NCBI GenBank assembly: GCA_021927905.1 | Contig: BLLK01000027.1 | Coordinates: 806,001-870,000, forward strand | Length of the DNA stretch: 64,000 nucleotides | From: Chaetoceros tenuissimus | Taxonomy: Eukaryota > Bacillariophyta > Thalassiosirophyceae > Chaetocerotales > Chaetocerotaceae | Direction of reading: 5' to 3' | Shown here: positions 49,517 to 62,900 of the stretch, in pieces | Layout of the letters: the number at the start of each line of letters is the position of its first letter | Numbering within the stretch: position 1 is the stretch's first letter | Position numbers and translations under genes: made by a program | Notes under the pieces: model-generated | Database searches by the model: none | What the model saw: the letters and a program-made list of their open reading frames with translations, nothing else | What the model was told of the DNA's origin: nothing

Positions 49517-51654
49517 ATGTGTTTTAATCACACTCAACATGAGACTACTATTGATAGAAAGATAGAGAAACCAACAAGGAGTTTATTCCAACTTCAGTCG
49601 GCCTTGGGACTTTCAATTTTTCTTCCCTTCTTTGCTATGAATTCGGATCAGTTACATTATTTTGATCACTCCGAGGATTCCTTTAGTGCACCTATGAGTT
49701 TGAACCTTAATCAGTACCCTCAAAAGCCCTCTTCTGAATCTTCTAGTAGGCCTGACACTATGAACACGGCACCTTCTTCCTTTACTCAACTTGCAGGAAT
49801 CGCGGAAGAGCCTAGGGAAGAAGTTGCCTCCGTCCATAGTTTTGATCTACCAGATCCTGATAGCTGGGAAGTGAACTCTATACAATCTTTTGAAGGAAAC
49901 GATGATGATTCCATCTCTTCCCTCATTGCGCATGATGATATTGATGACCTTTGCACCACAGGCATCAACTCCCAATTTGCAGGAGTTACTCTTGACGATC
50001 TTAATCAAAAGAATGCATATCCTGACGATCTCGTCAAGTCATTCTCTAAACCAGGATCGGGATGGAACAACGACGCTGTGGAACCTGTACCTTCTGCAGA
50101 GGTCACCAGTGCATATTTTCCTGATGAGAGCGAACCTGTAAGTCTTCCATTAACTCTGGAAGAGGTCGAGCCTTTAGATGTAGACTCATTAGATACAAAG
50201 AAGAAATCTACAAGTGACCAACTCAAGGACTTGGAAAGAGATGCAGATCTTTTCTTTGGTGAAAAGAAAAATGTCGATAGGGTTGACCAGGACTGCAACA
50301 ACGGGCTTCGCAACCCCAAGCACCTGCTAGTAGAGAGATTGCGACTAACAGATTTTACTTTAAGTGAACACAAAGAGTGGGAAACAGATGAAATTGATTT
50401 TGGAAACCTAGGATCTGGTATTCCTAGACCTCTTTCTGTTGCGTCTGCTCCTATTCGTGGATTCAGCCCAGGTATTGGTATACCGAGTAATAGTTATCAT
50501 AGGACATCTTCCGATTACGGTGGATATGGCTCAAGAAACTTGAGCGGGAACTTGGCGGCTGATAGATTCGGTTCATCTTCCGATTACGGTGGACATGGCT
50601 CAAGAAACTTGATCGGGAACTCAGCGGCTGATAGATTCGGTTCATCATCTAATTACTCACACGGAGACGATGCATACAGTTCCTATAGTCATCATTCTGG
50701 AAACGGGAATCACTACGGCGGATCTGCATATGGAGGAGCTAGTGCTACTAGTGGACGCAAGGCAAGAAGAAGATCCTTGGTAGAAACTGCATCAGCTACT
50801 TCATCTGCTCATGAGTACACATCTGTTACGACCGACCCTACCAACATTAATTCTTTCCATTCGTTCAATCACTATTCTTTTCAAAATGATTTTGATGGAG
50901 AAGAAGATGTCTTCTACAACACTCTAAATCACTCAGATCAAATACCTGAGGTTCATAGTAGCAATACTGTGCTGCAGCAATCATTGATGACAGACAATTT
51001 TTCTCATAAAAAGATATCCTCAGCTAGTTCTTGCTACAGTTCTAGCTCAGGACACATCCCCGAGAGACCAAGTTTGGAATCTTCGCGTGTAAAAAGTGAT
51101 AGTAACCTTCTAGGGAAAAAAAGAGGCAAGCGTGGTCGAGAAATGGAATTTAGTAGTCCAATTCCAGTAAGTGAATCTGTCGTAAAGGAATCTGATAAAA
51201 CTGTGGCAACCGCATTTTCTTTTGCTGTCTTGAGTGAAGTCAAATCCTGTAGCTATGGTCCAAGTGATTTGACTGGAAAACGAAAAGGGCTTCCTCATGG
51301 GTTTAAGGGACTGGCATGTAGGTACTGTAACGGAAAGACAAAGCTGGTAAGTACTATCATATGATCACATTCTTGTATGTGCTTTTTACATCTGAGTCAT
51401 GTCTAACTTGGTAATCAATTTAGGGTGGTCGATTATTTCCAAGCAAAATTAAGACAATGGCTGACACTCATAAAACATTAATGCCGCTTTTCAACCATTT
51501 AATGAAATGTCCATTTGTTCAGACAAAGACAAAGGATGAGCTCCAACGCTTGAAAATAGATCATGACAATGAGAGGAAGAAGAAACGCTATGGAAGTCAA
51601 AAGGCCTTCTTCAGCAAAGTTTGGGAACGTATCCATGGAGAGGAGCCAAAATAA
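49517..51654 (+). CDS. Paralogue with the same Cys/His C-terminal domain (686 aa, two exons)
   Basis: Exon 1 is 49517-51346 and exon 2 is 51424-51654. The 77-nt intron (GTAAGT...TTTAG) splits the conserved domain between CRYCNGKTKL and GGRLFPSKIKT. The domain then runs DTHKTLMPLFNHLMKC, HDNERKKKRYGSQKAFFSKVWERIH. The N-terminal ~550 residues are acidic and Ser-rich, with a basic stretch (KKRGKRGRE) before the domain. An alternative start at 49637 (MNSDQLHYFDHS) would give a beginning more like the sister protein. The sister gene has no intron at the equivalent codons. Function unknown; nuclear regulator inferred. Confidence 0.72.
50513..50650 (+). repeat. Two-copy 69-bp in-frame tandem repeat
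   Basis: Units 50513-50581 and 50582-50650 encode two near-identical 23-residue segments (DYGGYGSRNL.../DYGGHGSRNL...). They lie within exon 1 of the Cys/His-domain gene and differ at a handful of bases. Confidence 0.85.
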
Positions 51655-52194
51655 AAGAGTATTGTGTTAATAATTGCTGACATTTCAGTTGTTTCAAATG
51701 TGTTGTGTCTTATAAAAAATTAAACCACGTAATGACTTTGGAGTGTTCGCTTGGTGGATTTTCAGAAGAGTTCGTAATTAACTAATACTAAAGAACTAAG
51801 TATTTATTCATTCGTCACCTGCTTATGTACTCTCTCAAACGAAAGAATGTCTGAGGTGGAATCAACAAGATCCACTCCTGTAGAGGGACTGATTTTTAGT
51901 GTGGCCTGACAGTAGCAGTAAACAGTAGCAGTAAGTATTAAAAATGTAGCTTAGCTAGTCTAGTCTATCTTTTGGATTGTTGTAAATTATTGAAATTGTA
52001 CTTTTCAAAAAATGAGCAAGGAGGAATAATCAATGTTGAATGGATAGCTAGAGACCTAGCCATGTTGTCTAACTCACTCTCCTCTTTCTCTTCCTCTCTC
52101 TTTTGTCTCTCCATCTCTCCATCAAAAAAATTAATCATCTCTTAGAGTCAATGAATTGAATCCATTGAAGGAAGGAATCGGAAGCTCATCAAGG
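51655..52194. promoter_or_regulatory. Intergenic region with C/T-rich tract and minimal uORF
   Basis: A dense C/T tract (about 52075-52130, CTCTCCTCTTTCTC-like) precedes the MYND-RING gene. ATGAATTGA at 52151-52159 is a two-codon upstream reading frame 36 bp before the main ATG. AGTAGCAGTAAACAGTAGC at about 51912 is a short direct repeat. Confidence 0.5.
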
Positions 52195-53313
52195 ATGGAT
52201 TCCACTTCTGTACTTGAAGCTGCAAGGTCCATATCGCGAGAATGCATTGAATGCGATGCGCCATTTTGTTACTCAAAGAATCCACTCAAAACATGTTCCC
52301 GATGTCGAACTTCATTCTACTGTGATAAGAAATGTCAAAAGAAGGATTGGAAGATGCAACACAAGGAGAAGTGTAGTGACATAAAAGAAATAAAAAATTC
52401 AATCGCGCATCTTGGGAAAGATGCAAATGAATATATTGAAAAGGAACCCATTGCACCAGATTGTGGATTGTGCTTGGAAAAGAAAGAAAAGGATTTCATA
52501 ATTGTTTTGAACGATTGTGGACATGTACTCTGTCTCGACTGTTGTATTACTCGACAGGATGGCGAAAATGAAAGCAAATGTCCAACATGTAAAGTTGACT
52601 ATGAACTGAGCCCGATGGAGCAATTAGAACGAAGGCTTCAATATTTTGAACGGTTAGCAGATGATTTTCAGAACCACATGACCAAAGAAGATAGATTCAA
52701 ATTCGGGCAAATGGCACTTGATCAAGCTTCTAAATTGATGTATATGAGTAAGAATGATTCCAATGCAATCATTGGGTTATGTATGGCCAAATCTAGGGTT
52801 TTAGATCATATGGGGCAATACAAAGATGCTTTAAAGGTTTTGGAAACCGATTGTAATTTGGAAACATATGAGAATGAAGTGAAAGCATTGTTCAATTTTG
52901 AATATTTGATGTTGAAGGCACACATACATCAACATCTACAAGAGTATGGCATTGCTATTGAAATTTATGAAAAACAGCTTCTCCCTTTACTAGACGAAAA
53001 TAACCAAGCGCATAGTTGGGATCTATATAGAATTCTTTGTAGAGTTGCAAGGTGCTCCTATCATTTGGGAGAATATGAAAAGTGTATACGGAATTCCAAC
53101 ATTGTTCTGAACTATCACCGTCATGTCGAAGATATTTACGAGTACAAAGCTCGTTCAGAAATGAAATTGGGAAGAGTTCATGATGCAGTAATTACTATGA
53201 ACAAAGGTGTCCTCTATGAAACTCCTGGTGATGATCAAAATACATGTCGTTTATATCGAATCTATGAGGAGTTTTGCAAGATATTACCACAAACTTCCAG
53301 TACCAACAAATAA
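52195..53313 (+). CDS. MYND zinc finger + RING-like + TPR protein (372 aa)
   Basis: I start at the ATG at 52195; the frame is open from a TTG at 52156. Residues about 16-60 hold a MYND finger (CIECDAPFCYSKNPLKTCSRCRTSFYCDKKCQKKDWKMQHKEKC), a protein-interaction module. Residues about 90-135 hold a RING-like C3HC4 pattern (CGLCLEKKE...CGHVLCLDCC...CPTC), so E3 ubiquitin ligase activity is likely. From residue about 145 onwards a set of TPR-like helical repeats follows (QMALDQASKLMYMSKND, AIEIYEKQLLPLL, CSYHLGEYEKCIRNSNIVL, ARSEMKLGRVHDAVITMNKGV). This combination is frequent in diatoms as far as I know, but a precise function cannot be given. Single exon. Confidence 0.82.
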   Translation: MDSTSVLEAARSISRECIECDAPFCYSKNPLKTCSRCRTSFYCDKKCQKKDWKMQHKEKCSDIKEIKNSIAHLGKDANEYIEKEPIAPDCGLCLEKKEKDFIIVLNDCGHVLCLDCCITRQDGENESKCPTCKVDYELSPMEQLERRLQYFERLADDFQNHMTKEDRFKFGQMALDQASKLMYMSKNDSNAIIGLCMAKSRVLDHMGQYKDALKVLETDCNLETYENEVKALFNFEYLMLKAHIHQHLQEYGIAIEIYEKQLLPLLDENNQAHSWDLYRILCRVARCSYHLGEYEKCIRNSNIVLNYHRHVEDIYEYKARSEMKLGRVHDAVITMNKGVLYETPGDDQNTCRLYRIYEEFCKILPQTSSTNK

Positions 53314-53919
53314 TTTAAAATGCAGACATCAAAAATCAACACATTTACATTTATACACCTTCCCATTTTGCACTTACTGTATCCTTCATTCTTTTGTTAA
53401 AAATGACTAGATGACTGGTCGCGTCCGGTAGTAAGGAAGGAAAAATTCTGAGCCAAGAAAGTCGTAATTGACAAGTGTCAATTTTTGGATTTTCCCTTCT
53501 TCCTTGTGTTTGTTTATTGCTTTCCTGTTATGTGAAAGACTGCTTTTTCCAGAATAATGGAATAGCTGAAAGAAAGAATCATAGATAGCAATGACACATA
53601 TTTTGTATTTTGGAATCATTTATTTTCAACATGAACTGAGCTTGAAAGAGCTAAAATTGATATTCTCCGAAATAGGCCATTTGAGTTCATTTCCAAAAGT
53701 CTTTCTGCTCTTTCTTCAACTCAGTCGCACGATTACTCTTCTCTGTTTTCTTTAGTTGAAGCAATCACATCAAAAACTCTCTTGTTATACCTTTTCTATA
53801 TACCTTTCTGTGTTGCCTGGCTTTCTTTTTCCACACACAGACACATATCTAAAACATAAAACAAGAGCCAACTATACAAGGGTAGGCGTTTCGTAGCAAG
53901 AAGCCCAAAATATCTAATC
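53314..53919. other. Intergenic region
   Basis: This 606-bp A+T-rich spacer lies upstream of the LNR gene. I see no gene, repeat or clear promoter element. Confidence 0.4.
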
Positions 53920-56900
53920 ATGAATGGATCTACTGATAGATCTTTCGCAAAAGATAGTGATGTTGAGGATAAACTATTTCTTTTGGAATCCAAAGTTAGA
54001 ACTCTAGAACTTCTCTTTCGCGAGAAAGACGAAATAGAAGATGAAAAATTAGCAGATAGTAATAAGTCAGGAACGCTGTCTTCGATATCTACATCATCTA
54101 TGGATATCAGTTATGATGATGACATGTTTGATTCGAATCCAAAACTAGGTAGTCCTCTGGCTGCTTCTCCCACTTCCACTCGTCTTGTATCAAGATCTTC
54201 TTCTCAATTCTCACCTTCCAAAGGTCAGTTGAGAAGATCTAGAAGATTGTTTGAGCAGTCAACTGTTTTAAGACCAGAGATATATAGGCGTCCGAGTGTT
54301 ATCGAAGAAGAGCTTGATCACGAAGATGACTACAAAGATCTCTCTCAAGATACTTTCTCATTGATGATTTTGGCTAGACCGGGAACATCCCAATGGTGGT
54401 TTGGATTTTTAACATTTTTACTTCAGATCAGTTTGCTACTCATGATTGTCATCAACCAATACTCGTCAAGTAAGGGTAGCACTCCTTTCGACATTCCCTA
54501 CAAGGTAGATCCAGTTGTTCATGGTACGTTAGCTACTTGAGACACATCTTATGCAAATTATACAAAAATTAGCTGTTTAAAGCTCATTTGAATATTCTTT
54601 CATCTTATAGCTGGACAATTTCTTGCTCTCATGTTGTCACTTGCAACTCAGACAGATCTTGTCATGTCCATCATTACTTTCATGATGCTATGGACTGAGC
54701 GCCGAGTGTATTGGACAAAACTTATCAAGGCACCAGAAGACTCAAGTCTTTGGATTTGGGTCTCACGTATCGCTTTCCCTATTGCCTGCGAGTTCTTGGA
54801 AGGATTCTTTGTACTTGTTGCTACATTTGTAATTGTGATTCAAAGTAATAATATTATCGATTTGTTCAAGGACTTTGCAGCGATGCAGCTGATTTCAGAA
54901 TTTGACAACATGGTAAGTCCGTAGTGAGAACAATTATACGAAACAAAAATAGCAAATTCCATATCATTTCTTGAGCAAAACTCATTTATTCATTTTTAGA
55001 TGTTTTGGCTTGCGCTCCATGGTTACATGGGTACAAAACTTGCTGGAGCTGCCAAACAGGCGAGAAAGATCAAGGTCCATGATGATGTTATTAAAGCATA
55101 CGGTGGAATCCCTCTACGCACTCTTATTCTCATGGTTGTATGTGGAACCATGATTGGTTGTTGGGGTAAGTTGTAACCCTTTTTTCATTTTTATATGTAC
55201 AAATTCCCGAACAGCGAGCACTAACGGACACTTCTCTCAAAGGATACATTGTGAATGGACAAGTGACTGGTAAATTCTTCTCTCTCAAATATCCGCTATG
55301 TGATATTGACCAGGGCACTCTTCAGAGTATGGGAGACGGTCTATGCGATGGAGGTTAGTAACTCTCATCACTTTTTCCTGCCTGTCTCAACCCCTTACCC
55401 TAACTCAAATTTTCCATAGGTTATCTCAATACCAGAGCATGTGGATTTGATGATGGCGATTGCATTACCTTTAATCTAGCGTATCCAAACTGCAAAATCA
55501 ATGAACCATTTAAGATAGGAAATGGAGAATGTGATCAAGAATATAATGACAAAGATTGTCTCTATGATGGAGATGACTGTTGTGCCCTCGAAGCAAATGA
55601 CTTCAGTGAACAGGTAAGTAACAATGTTTAATTTCATGGTTTCTTTTTCCATCAACTCATCTGTATACTCTGAAGGATCTACATGGTAAGAACTCGTTTG
55701 CTTCATTTCATTTTTAACTTCATTTTTATGTTGTTTTGCTGATTCACTGCGTCATATCATACTAACTCTCTAATCCTAACCCCAAGGTGATGGTTTTTGC
55801 AATGGTGGAGTATTCAATACGGAAGTTTGTGGATTTGATGGAGGTTAGTGTTTTTCTCTTGTGTTTGTTTCAAGTTTTATCATTCATTCTTCTGACTTCC
55901 ATTCGTTTATTCCAACAGGCGACTGTGTTGGTTTGAATTCTAAATATCCTAACTGCCCAATTTTGTTATTAACTGATATCTTTCATGAACCTTTCTATCC
56001 ACATAATGAGTTCCCTGCTCTGGGGTAAGTTTTCAATACACAAATTACCCATCTGCTCTTGATGTATTGTTTGACTTACGTAGTCTCCCGAATAACATGA
56101 TAGTGATGGCAAATGCGACGGTGCCAAGTTTAATGTTAAAGAATGTGGCTACGACGATGGAGATTGCGCAACCTGTAATGAGCTTGTGGAAGACCCTAAG
56201 AAAATCGGGAATGGGTATTGTGATGGTGGATTGTATCTCGATGTCCCAGAATGTAATGACGATGGTGGAGTAAGTAAAGAAGGAGCGCCTCAATCATTTT
56301 CTTAAATTTCTCTCATACTTGTCTGACTCATCACTTTTTCTGATAGGATTGTTCGTTCTTTGTCGAAGAGTATCCTGATTGCCATGTACCACTTCCCGAA
56401 CTTGTGGGTAATGGCCACTGCGATGGAAAAATGTATATGCATCCTAATTGCTTACTTGATGGTGGGGACTGCGAAATGTGTAAGTCAATGTTATCTACGT
56501 TTATTCGAAATTGATGAAAACATATCCCACTCATCACATTTGGATATTAGGTAATGTGACTTATGTAGATTGGGTCGGTAAGTCAATGTTTTCTACGTTT
56601 ATTCGAAATTGATTAAAAACACATCCCACTCATCACATTTGGATATTAGGTGATGGTATTTGTGATGGTATGCCTTACATCAGTGAAGGATGTTCGTATG
56701 ATGGGGGTGACTGTACCAAGTGTGTTCTCAACGCGACCATAGATATTCGTCGGATTGCTAACGGCATCTGTGATCCTGAATTAAACACAACCGAGTGTTC
56801 CTGGGACGGCTTTGATTGTATTGATGCAAAGAAAGAGATTCCCTGCATTGTTGATGATATCAATCTTTTACGAGATGGAATCTGTAACGGAGGTAGATAT

Positions 56901-59900
56901 AACACTCCCCAATGCGATTTTGATGGTAAGTTGGATTTCTTTTCATCAAGGCACATGGCATCAAGACAAGCGTCTAACAATCCCATTTCCAGGCGGAGAT
57001 TGTATTGAATGTAACAGTAAGGTTTGGGATATATCAAAAATCGGAGATGGTATATGTCAAGGAGGAAATTACAATAGCGAAGTCTGTGGATGGGACGCAG
57101 GAGATTGTATTGATTTTAATACTCGGTACCCTGAATGTCATGTCCCTCATCCATACAAAGTGGGCGATGATCATTGTGATGGAAATGTCTATTTTGTAGA
57201 GGAGTGTGGTAATGATGGGTTTGATTGTTCTGGCTGCAATGTCGAAAAACCAGCATGGATTGGAGATGGTGAGTAAACAATAGATTACAAGAACAATATA
57301 TACATTTCGAAAGGAACTGTCATCACTGTAATCATGTTGAATGGAATTTGTCACGATATCAACTTCCACTTGACATATCACCATCTCACTTGCATTCGTT
57401 CTTATATTTTACAGGATTCTGTGACGGAGGAGACTATCTATCATTGGAATGTTCTTTTGATGCTGGAGTACGTACATGATTTCCCCAAAATATCTAATCG
57501 GTTTCGCCATTTCTTATCAATCTCACATTTTTATCTTTTCATTTTTCAATAGGATTGCGCAGAATGTATTGAAACTACTGGAGTCGATCCAATGCTCATT
57601 GGAGACGGAAAATGTAATTTGGAACTTAACACTACTATGTGCGGTTACGATGGTAAGTGGAACATTCGATTCTAAGTTTTCCTACATGTTGTCACATATG
57701 TGTTCATCATTATGCATTTCCCTTTAGGGCATGACTGTCTGGCTACTCCAGTGAAATGTTCAGTACCAGACGAAAGTCTTCTTGGAGACGGAAAATGCGA
57801 CGGTGGATTATACAACACCGCTGTCTGTGGATACGATGGTAAGTTCATTATTCGGCATCTATTTTTGTATCTAGAATTTCAGAGTCTAAGTTCCACTTTT
57901 CTACTATTAGGTGGAGACTGTGTCATTTGCAATTCAAAGGTCTCCGCTGAAGCCATGGATAGAATTGGGGATGGAGTTTGCCATAGTGACATACTTTTGG
58001 TAGAAGAGTGCTCCCTAGATGGAGAAGACTGCCTACAGTTTTTCAACATGTATCCAGAATGTGACGTACAATATCCTGAGAAAGTTGGAGATAGTACTTG
58101 CGATCCAGTTCCTTATTATACTGAAGAATGTGGGTGGGACGGAGGAGATTGCGAGAACTGTCAAGTAGAAGACCGATCGCAGCTTGGTGATGGTAAGTGC
58201 CTTGTTCATTCGGTAGGGATGTTCTTCCTTCAGTTTCTCATGTTTTCTAATTGGCTATAAATGCTGCCTTTTCTTACCATAGGTGTTTGCAATGGTGGTG
58301 ATTATGTAGAAGATGGCTGCGCCGAAGATGCAGGAGTAAGTTCCCAGCAAAGCTTAAATTGTTTCTGTTCAATCAAATGTCAGCTTATAGATGTTCATCT
58401 GTTATTCGAAATAGGATTGTTCCCGATGCCTTCTCTTGACTGGTGGAAACCCAAAAGACTTGGGTGATGGTTATTGCGACATTGCAATGAATACAACCGA
58501 ATGTAATTGGGATGCTGGCGATTGTTTGGGTTCCAACTTGTGTAATGTAGAAAGAAAAGACTATCTTGGTGATTCATTTTGTGACGGGGGTGAATACAAT
58601 ACTGAAGAATGCAACTGGGACGGAGGTAAGTTTGAAGAATTGTATGACCTTGTCACTTAATTCGCGATAAACAAATCTAATTTCCGAAAAAAGGTGACTG
58701 TCTTCAGTGCAATTCGGTGGTTGAGGACCCAGCACTGATTGGTAAGTTCAAAGCTATCGTTTTTCATGAGATATTTTATCAATATTTCATTTTATATATT
58801 CTCGTATTTCACATACTTTGATGCATTTTAGGTGATGGTTACTGCGACGGAGGGCTCTACATGGAAGATGCTTCGTGCTACAAGGATGGTAAGTCAATTA
58901 TTTGTCCCCTCATTTGGGCCTGCAAGCATTTCGAAATAGAACTCATTTCTTTCTCGTAAAGGCAAAGACTGCTCTTCGTTTTTAAGTAGATATCCTAATT
59001 GCAAGGTTTTAGAACCCGAACTTGTTGGAAATGGCCAGTGTGATGGCTCTTCATATTATTCCCCAAGTTGCGGTTGGGACGGCGGTGATTGCTCACAGTG
59101 TAATATTGCAGACCTGGGCAATGTTATTGGGAATGGGATTTGCGATGGCAATGCTCTATCAAATGAATGTGGATGGGATGGTGGGGTAAGGGAAAATGAT
59201 TCATTCTTTCATTCGCTTTTTTCATCTTTCCTAACATCATTTGTTTACGCAACCCTTAGGATTGTGATCTTTGTATTGACCTGACAGGAGCCGATCCCAA
59301 GGACTTAGGTGATAATTACTGTGACCTGGAACTTAACACCACTGAGTGTAACTTGGATGCAACTGACTGTGTTGGACCGTATGCTAATTGCAACGTTCCA
59401 AATAAGAACTTGCTGGGTAACGGGCAATGTAACGGTGGTGTATACAATACAGAAGAATGTGGCTGGGACTTTGGTAAGTTGAGGTAATCTTCAGAAGTAT
59501 TTTGATTTGTGCTGTAACACTAATCTCAAACGAACCCCTACCCAAGGTGACTGTCTCGAGTGTAACGAAATAGTTGTAGACCTATCAAAACTTGGGAATA
59601 ATATTTGCGACTCTGGATTGTACAAGGATCATCCTTCTTGTTTTGCGGATGGAGGAGATTGCAATTCATTCCTCGAGGAATACCCCAACTGCGAAGTGCC
59701 AAATCCTTCTTGGATAAACAACGGAGTTTGTGATGGTCTGCCATACTTTACCGAAGAATGTGGTCTGGACGGTGGAGATTGTGCTTCATGCGAAGTTTCA
59801 AACCCTGCATTTCTTAATGATGGTAAGTTCTGGATAGAGGCACTAATAACATTATTTGTTTGACTTTCTACAGAAGACATATGCCACGAGACTGTTACAT

Positions 59901-62900
59901 TGTGTTATTCTGCTCTCTGAAGCAGGAAGCTATCACTATTTATTGTGCCTCTAGGAGCATTTGCTAATTTAAATCAGTTGAAGTGTCCACAAAAACGCGG
60001 AATTTTGGATTTAACTTTGTTTCTGTTGATTTACTCTTCTCTAATCAATCTTTTAATACAGGAGTGTGTAATGGTTTACCATATACAAGCGAAGCGTGTG
60101 GATTTGATGGAGGCGATTGTGATGCATGTTTTGCTAGCAAAGGAGATCTAGCCTCTGGACTGAACGATCTCTATTGTGACATTGAACTTAATACAACCGA
60201 ATGTGGATACGACGGGGGAGATTGCCTAGAATATCTTAATCCACGAATGGCTTGTTCCGTGGAAGTTAAGTCAAAGCTTGGTGATGGTCATTGCGATGGT
60301 GGAGAATACAACACGGAAGAATGTGAATGGGACTATTTAGATTGTGCGCTTTGTAATGAAGAAGTACCAGTTCACGAAAAGCTTGGTGATGGAAACTGCG
60401 ACGGAGGACTATACATGAAGCTTTCGGTATGTGCTGAGGATGCTGGGGTAAGTGCTCTAGAGACAAAGTACTCATCTACTCTTAATGCATATTGTTTGAC
60501 TTACATATTTTCCTGAACAATATGCAATAGGATTGTAGTGATTTCATAAGTCGTTATCCAGATTGTAATGTACCATTTCCCGATAAAATTGGTGATGGAA
60601 ATTGTGATCCAGTACCTTACTTCACAGCAGAATGCGGAAACGATGGTACGTTTGCAAGATCAACACACAATTTTGCTTCCCTAACCCTAACCCTCACAAA
60701 TACCCTCACAAATATTACCCTAGGTGGAGATTGTCGCTTCTGTAATGTTATTGACAAGAATCTCCTCGGTAATAATGTTTGCAACGGGAACGACTATAGC
60801 TCTAAAGCTTGTTCCTATGACTCACAAGATTGTGTTCAATGCTTGGAGGAAATTGGCGAAGAACACATGAAACATGTAGGTGATGGTTACTGTGATTTGG
60901 AGTTCAATACTACTGCATGCAGTTTTGATGGTTTAGATTGCATACAGCAATCGCCATGCCAAGTTCCTATAAAATCCAAATTGGGCGACGGATCGTGTGA
61001 TGGTGGAGAGTACAACACTGAAGCCTGCAATTGGGATGACGGCGATTGTATTGTTTGCAACAGTGCTGTAAAAAATAAGGCCCGAATTGGTGACGGAAGA
61101 TGCGATGGCTATAAATACTTAAGTATGAAAGAGTGCAATCTAGACGGTGGAGACTGCATTGAGTTCAAAGAGAAGTACCCCAACTGTAAAGCACCTAGAC
61201 CTTACAAAATTGGTGATGGCACATGTGATGGTGGAGAATACAATACGGAAAAATGTGGCTTTGATGAAGGTGATTGTGACAGGTGCCAGGTCTCAGATTT
61301 AAGCATTTTAGGAGATGGCGAATGCAATGGTTCTGACACACTGACAGTAGAGTGCAATTTTGATGCAGGAGTAAGTAGATTGTATCCTGCTACTTCCCCT
61401 TTTCTTTTTCCATTACTTACATTGTCTTTATCTTTGCAAAGGATTGTTCAAGTTGCCTTGAACTCATCAAATTTATGGATGATATTGAGATGGAAGACAT
61501 TGGAGATAATTACTGTGACCAGAAATTGAACATCATTGAATGTTCTTGGGATGGTGGAGACTGTTCGCAATCAATCAATTGCCAGGTACCAGACAAGACA
61601 AGATTGGGCGACGGTAAATGTGATGGAGGACAATACAATAGCGAAGCTTGCAATTGGGATGGAGGTACGTATCAAAGTCTACTTTTTCTAAAGATCCCTT
61701 CACAATAAAGTTTCTGCATCTCCCATCAATATCGAAATCTAACGTTTATTTTTCGAATACAGGTGATTGCATTGAATGTAATTCGATAATTCCTAACCCG
61801 GAAAGGTTAGCCGATGGCAAATGCGACGGTCTGAAGTACATGAAGGAAGAGTCCTGCAACTACGACGGCGGAGATTGTATAGAATTTTTAGATGAATATC
61901 CAGACTGTAAGGCGAAAAGGCCTTTCCGGGTTGGAAATAGTTTTTGCGGTCAGTAGTTCTATATGTGCTAAGATTCTTCTTAATTTTTGCCTTCTGATCT
62001 TTTTTTTTCATATATAGACGGCGGTGCTTACTTCACACCAGAATGTGGATTGGATGGAGGGTAAGTCTATGCATTCCATGAATTCAATACAGATGAACTT
62101 ATATACTGACTTCTTTTGTTAATAGCGATTGCGAGTTCTGCCAGGCAGATCCTAGAACAGTCAATAATGGACATTGTGATGGTGGATTGAATATGTCTCC
62201 GGGATGTAGTTTTGATGGAGGAGATTGTGACGCTTGTCTTGCTTCAAAGCCAAATTTAAATCCAAACAAGATAGGAGACGGAAATTGTGAGCTTTGGTAA
62301 GTTCGAAATGAAATTGAAGAACTATCATTTGGAATTGAAAACTAACGTACAATCAATTGTCTTACGACTGCAGGCTAAATACTACTGAATGTTCATATGA
62401 TGGTGGTGATTGCATTGGGATAACAGATAGTCCCACAAGAAGTCCTACAGATCATCCCTCCTCTCGTCCAACACCCGGTGCGTTTTGCAACTTTTTATCT
62501 ATCTTACTTGAATGAATGAATACATAACTGATTTTATATGTACTTGTTAGCTCCAACAAAGAAATTCGATCCTTATCCTGGATGTAATGTTAATCGAAAC
62601 AAGCTAGGAGATGGTAAATGTGATGGTGGAGAATACAACAGACAGAAATGCGGATGGGATGGTGGTAAGATCACACTTTATCTTTGGAATGAAATAAAAC
62701 AAAATGATATTCTTACATACACTTTGTGAATAGGCGATTGTCTACAGTGTAACAACATCGTGAACAACCCAACAAAGATTGGTAAGTTTCAGAGCTACTA
62801 TTTTACATTAGATCAGTATCATTTCTTATATTCATATTCTCGTACTACGTATACTCTAACAATATTTAACAATTTAGGCGACGGGCGCTGTGATGGTGGA

